From positions 1-64,000 of the forward strand of contig NZ_JAAZWC010000018.1 in the NCBI RefSeq assembly GCF_013185195.1: a DNA stretch of 64,000 nucleotides. The letters run 5' to 3'. Below are positions 61,819 through 64,000 of this stretch, one piece after another (positions within the stretch are counted from its first letter, which is position 1; every line of letters begins with the position of its first letter). The translations under genes were made by a program, and so were the position numbers. The notes beneath the pieces were generated by a model that worked only from the letters and a program-made list of their open reading frames with translations, was not told the DNA's origin and made no database searches. The stretch comes from Saccharibacillus qingshengii (lineage in GTDB: Bacteria; Bacillota; Bacilli; Paenibacillales; Paenibacillaceae).

Positions 61819-62433
61819 TTACATCACCTCCATCAGGTACACGATCGAGAGCAGGAAGATCCAGACCGCGTCCAAGAAGTGCCAGTACAAGCTGAATACC
61901 GTAACTTTTCCTTTGGTATCGTCGGTCAGACCGCGGCGAACGATCTGAATGATGATCGAGATCATCCAGCCGATACCCACCGTAACGTGCACACCGTGCG
62001 TGCCGACGAGCGTAAAGAACGCCGACCAGAACGCGCTGGTTTGCAGCGTCGCGCCTTCGTGGATCAAATGAAGGAACTCGTTGATTTCAAGGTACAGGAA
62101 GCCTGCCCCGAGTAATCCGGTAATCACAAGCCAGATAATCATCTGCTTGATTTTGTGTTGGTGCATGGCCAGTACGGCCACACCACTTGTGAAACTACTG
62201 GTCAAGAGCAGGAATGTCGAAATGATAATCCCGTTAATCTCCAGCAGTTCCGCGCCGGTAGGACCGCCGTCCGTACCGCCGCGAAGAACGATGAATGTCG
62301 CAAACAGCGTTGCGAACAAGATCACGTCGGTTACGAGGAAGATCCAGAAACCGAGCAGTTTGATATCCTGCGGATCATGATGACCCGCAGCGTGATGGTG
62401 ATGATCCGTGCCGTGTGCCGGAGACTGTGCCAT
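61819..62433 (-). CDS. qoxC: Quinol oxidase subunit III
   Basis: 204 residues with five membrane segments and a His-rich N-terminus (DHHHHAAGHH). Conserved subunit III motifs include LLGFWIFLVTDVILFATLF, EINEF and FTLVGTHGVHVTVG with the Trp-His-Phe end SLYWHFLDAVWIF. It overlaps the qoxB stop by one base (TAATG). Part of the menaquinol oxidase. Confidence 0.92.
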   Translation of the reverse strand: MAQSPAHGTDHHHHAAGHHDPQDIKLLGFWIFLVTDVILFATLFATFIVLRGGTDGGPTGAELLEINGIIISTFLLLTSSFTSGVAVLAMHQHKIKQMIIWLVITGLLGAGFLYLEINEFLHLIHEGATLQTSAFWSAFFTLVGTHGVHVTVGIGWMISIIIQIVRRGLTDDTKGKVTVFSLYWHFLDAVWIFLLSIVYLMEVM

Positions 62434-64000
62434 TATACCGCGCCCCCTCTTAACTTAGCTTCAGTTCGTTCAATTTCGTCAACCGGAATGTAGTATTCCG
62501 CTTTGTGGGCGCTGAAGGAACGAGCGTACATACAGATGAATACGCCCAGCAGGCCAGGAATGGCCATCCACAGCCAGTGGAAGACGAGACCGAAACCGGC
62601 AACAAACCAGAAAGCTCCCATAATCGGTCCAATAGCCGAATTCTTCGGCATATGAATCGGTTCGATCGGTCCGAGATCCCAAGGCTTCTCGCCTCTCGCA
62701 CGACGTTCTTTCTCTTCCCACCACTCGTCGCGGCTGTGAACCTGCGGAATAACCGCGAAGTTGTATTCCGGTGCCGGGGAAGGAATCGACCATTCCAACG
62801 TACGAGCATCCCAGATATCGCCCGTCGTGTCTTTCTCGTGACGGAAGATGCTGTAGACGATCTGAGCGACCTGGAACAGGAATGCGATACCCATGATATA
62901 GGCACCGATCGTTGAAGCAATGTTTAGACCCTGCCAATCTGGGTCTTTGAATACGCTGATCCGCCGAGTCATACCGTCGAGACCGACGAGGTACTGCGGC
63001 ATGAAGCAGACGTAGAAACCGATATTCCAGCACCAGAATGCCCATTTGCCGAGGTACTCGTTCAGCTTGAAGCCGAACATCTTCGGCCACCAGTAGTATA
63101 GACCCGCGAAGTAGCCAAACACTGTACCGCCGATCAGCACTTGGTGGAAGTGGGCAATCAGGAAGTAACTGTTGTGGAACTGGAAGTCCGCCGGTGCAAC
63201 AGACAGCATAACCCCCGTCATTCCGCCGACAACGAATGCCGGTATGAACGCGATCGTCCACATCATCGGAGTCGGGAAGCTGATCCTGCCCTTATACATG
63301 GTAAACAGCCAGTTGAATATCTTGACCCCGGTCGGAATCGCGATAATCATCGTCGAAACCGCGAAGAAGGAGTTTACGTTTGCGCCGGAGCCCATCGTGA
63401 AGAAGTGGTGGGCCCAGGTGAAGAACGAAATGATACTGATGATGACCATGGCGAATACCATCGACGCGTAGCCGAACAGTCGTTTTCTCGCGAAGGTTGC
63501 CACCGTTTCGGAGAAGACGCCGAAGGCCGGCAGAACGACGATATACACTTCCGGGTGACCCCACATCCAGATGAGGTTGATATACATCATCGGGTTGCCG
63601 CCGCCGTCAAGCGTGAAGAAATGGGCGCCGAAGAAGCGGTCCATAAACAGCAGCAGCAGCGTGATTGTCAGGATCGGGAAAGCGAAGATGATCGTCGTCG
63701 AAGCGGCGAATACCGACCAGGTGAACATCGGCATTTTCATCATCGTCATGCCCGGAGCACGCATCTTGAGAATCGTAACGATAAAGTTGATACCGGACGC
63801 GAGCGAGCCGATACCGGAGATCTGAATCCCCCAGATGTAGAAGTTCTGTCCGACGCCCGGGTTGAACTGCGAACCGGAAAGCGGCGGATAGGCGAGCCAG
63901 CCGGCGTCAGGCGAACCGCCGATGACGAACGACAGGTTGAACAGCATGGCACCGGCGAAGAACAGCCAGAAGCTCAGCGAGTTCAGGAAAGGGAAAGCGA
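62433..64000 (-). CDS. qoxB: Quinol oxidase subunit I, 5'-truncated by the window edge
   Basis: The frame runs open to the right edge, so the true start is outside; the first visible residues read AFPFLNSLSFWLFFAGAMLF. Conserved haem-copper oxidase motifs: HPEVYIVVLP with the His-Tyr pair, WAHHFFTMG with two CuB His, and AHFHQVL with haem His. The quinol-type ending (DTTGDIWDARTLEWSIPSPAPEYNFA) fits QoxB more than a cytochrome c oxidase. It reduces oxygen to water and pumps protons. About 522 codons are visible. Confidence 0.93.
   Translation of the reverse strand, partial: AFPFLNSLSFWLFFAGAMLFNLSFVIGGSPDAGWLAYPPLSGSQFNPGVGQNFYIWGIQISGIGSLASGINFIVTILKMRAPGMTMMKMPMFTWSVFAASTTIIFAFPILTITLLLLFMDRFFGAHFFTLDGGGNPMMYINLIWMWGHPEVYIVVLPAFGVFSETVATFARKRLFGYASMVFAMVIISIISFFTWAHHFFTMGSGANVNSFFAVSTMIIAIPTGVKIFNWLFTMYKGRISFPTPMMWTIAFIPAFVVGGMTGVMLSVAPADFQFHNSYFLIAHFHQVLIGGTVFGYFAGLYYWWPKMFGFKLNEYLGKWAFWCWNIGFYVCFMPQYLVGLDGMTRRISVFKDPDWQGLNIASTIGAYIMGIAFLFQVAQIVYSIFRHEKDTTGDIWDARTLEWSIPSPAPEYNFAVIPQVHSRDEWWEEKERRARGEKPWDLGPIEPIHMPKNSAIGPIMGAFWFVAGFGLVFHWLWMAIPGLLGVFICMYARSFSAHKAEYYIPVDEIERTEAKLRGGAV

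Overview
The window looks like chromosomal DNA of a spore-forming, low-to-moderate-GC Firmicute of the Paenibacillaceae; Saccharibacillus is my best guess, from the fairly high GC, strong AAGGAGG-type ribosome binding sites, the perR/ygxA/rRNA neighbourhood known from Bacillus, a YyaC-type spore protein and many plant-polysaccharide genes. No prophage, transposase, CRISPR array or tRNA gene was seen.

Layout. 1-330: leader and tandem promoters of an rRNA operon lying off the left edge. 0.3-6.9 kb: ygxA, a family 18 glycosyl hydrolase, perR, a membrane/adhesin-like pair, MgtC and an acetyltransferase. 6.9-10.2 kb: gatCAB. 10.4-16.9 kb: small conserved genes (metallo-hydrolases, thioredoxin-like protein, DedA, methyltransferase, alpha/beta hydrolase, YyaC). 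17-19 kb: four small stress or conserved proteins. 19.2-28.3 kb: a complete general-stress control unit, rsbY-rsbK-rsbM-(extra hybrid kinase)-rsbV-rsbW-sigB. 28.5-30.8 kb: likely sigma-B target genes. 31-40 kb: a secreted protein, an ABC-F ATPase, a metallo-hydrolase, a cvfC-like gene preceded by a 138-bp palindromic element, and lysP under a lysine riboswitch. 40-45 kb: xylose genes xylB, xylA and divergent xylR with an operator and a cre site. 45-50 kb: glutaredoxin, trxB (with a PerR box), a P1B-4 metal ATPase (with Fur-like boxes) and metY. 50.6-55.1 kb: pectin/uronate genes kduI, a DeoR regulator, kduD, a TIM-barrel epimerase and an SDR. 55.2-57.7 kb: a GT39 glycosyltransferase and a GtrA protein. 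57.7-61.4 kb: a CE2-like esterase, an ArsR-type regulator and a GH43 enzyme. 61.4-64 kb: end of a quinol oxidase operon (qoxB partial, qoxC, qoxD).

The most coherent system is the sigma-B module. A membrane hybrid kinase, a CheR-type methyltransferase and a REC-PP2C phosphatase sit directly upstream of rsbVW-sigB, as in the RsbK/RsbM/RsbY pathway of Bacillus cereus, but with an additional soluble hybrid kinase and three receiver domains on RsbK. Five sites of the form GTTTC(A/G)-N14-G(G/T)(G/T)TA(A/T) lie before rsbV, yflT, ytxG, a DUF1328 gene and a GlsB gene, which fits an autoregulated local regulon. A second theme is metal and peroxide control by PerR/Fur-type sites, and a third is use of xylan, xylose and pectin. 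Functions are inferred from reading motifs by eye; no database search was run.
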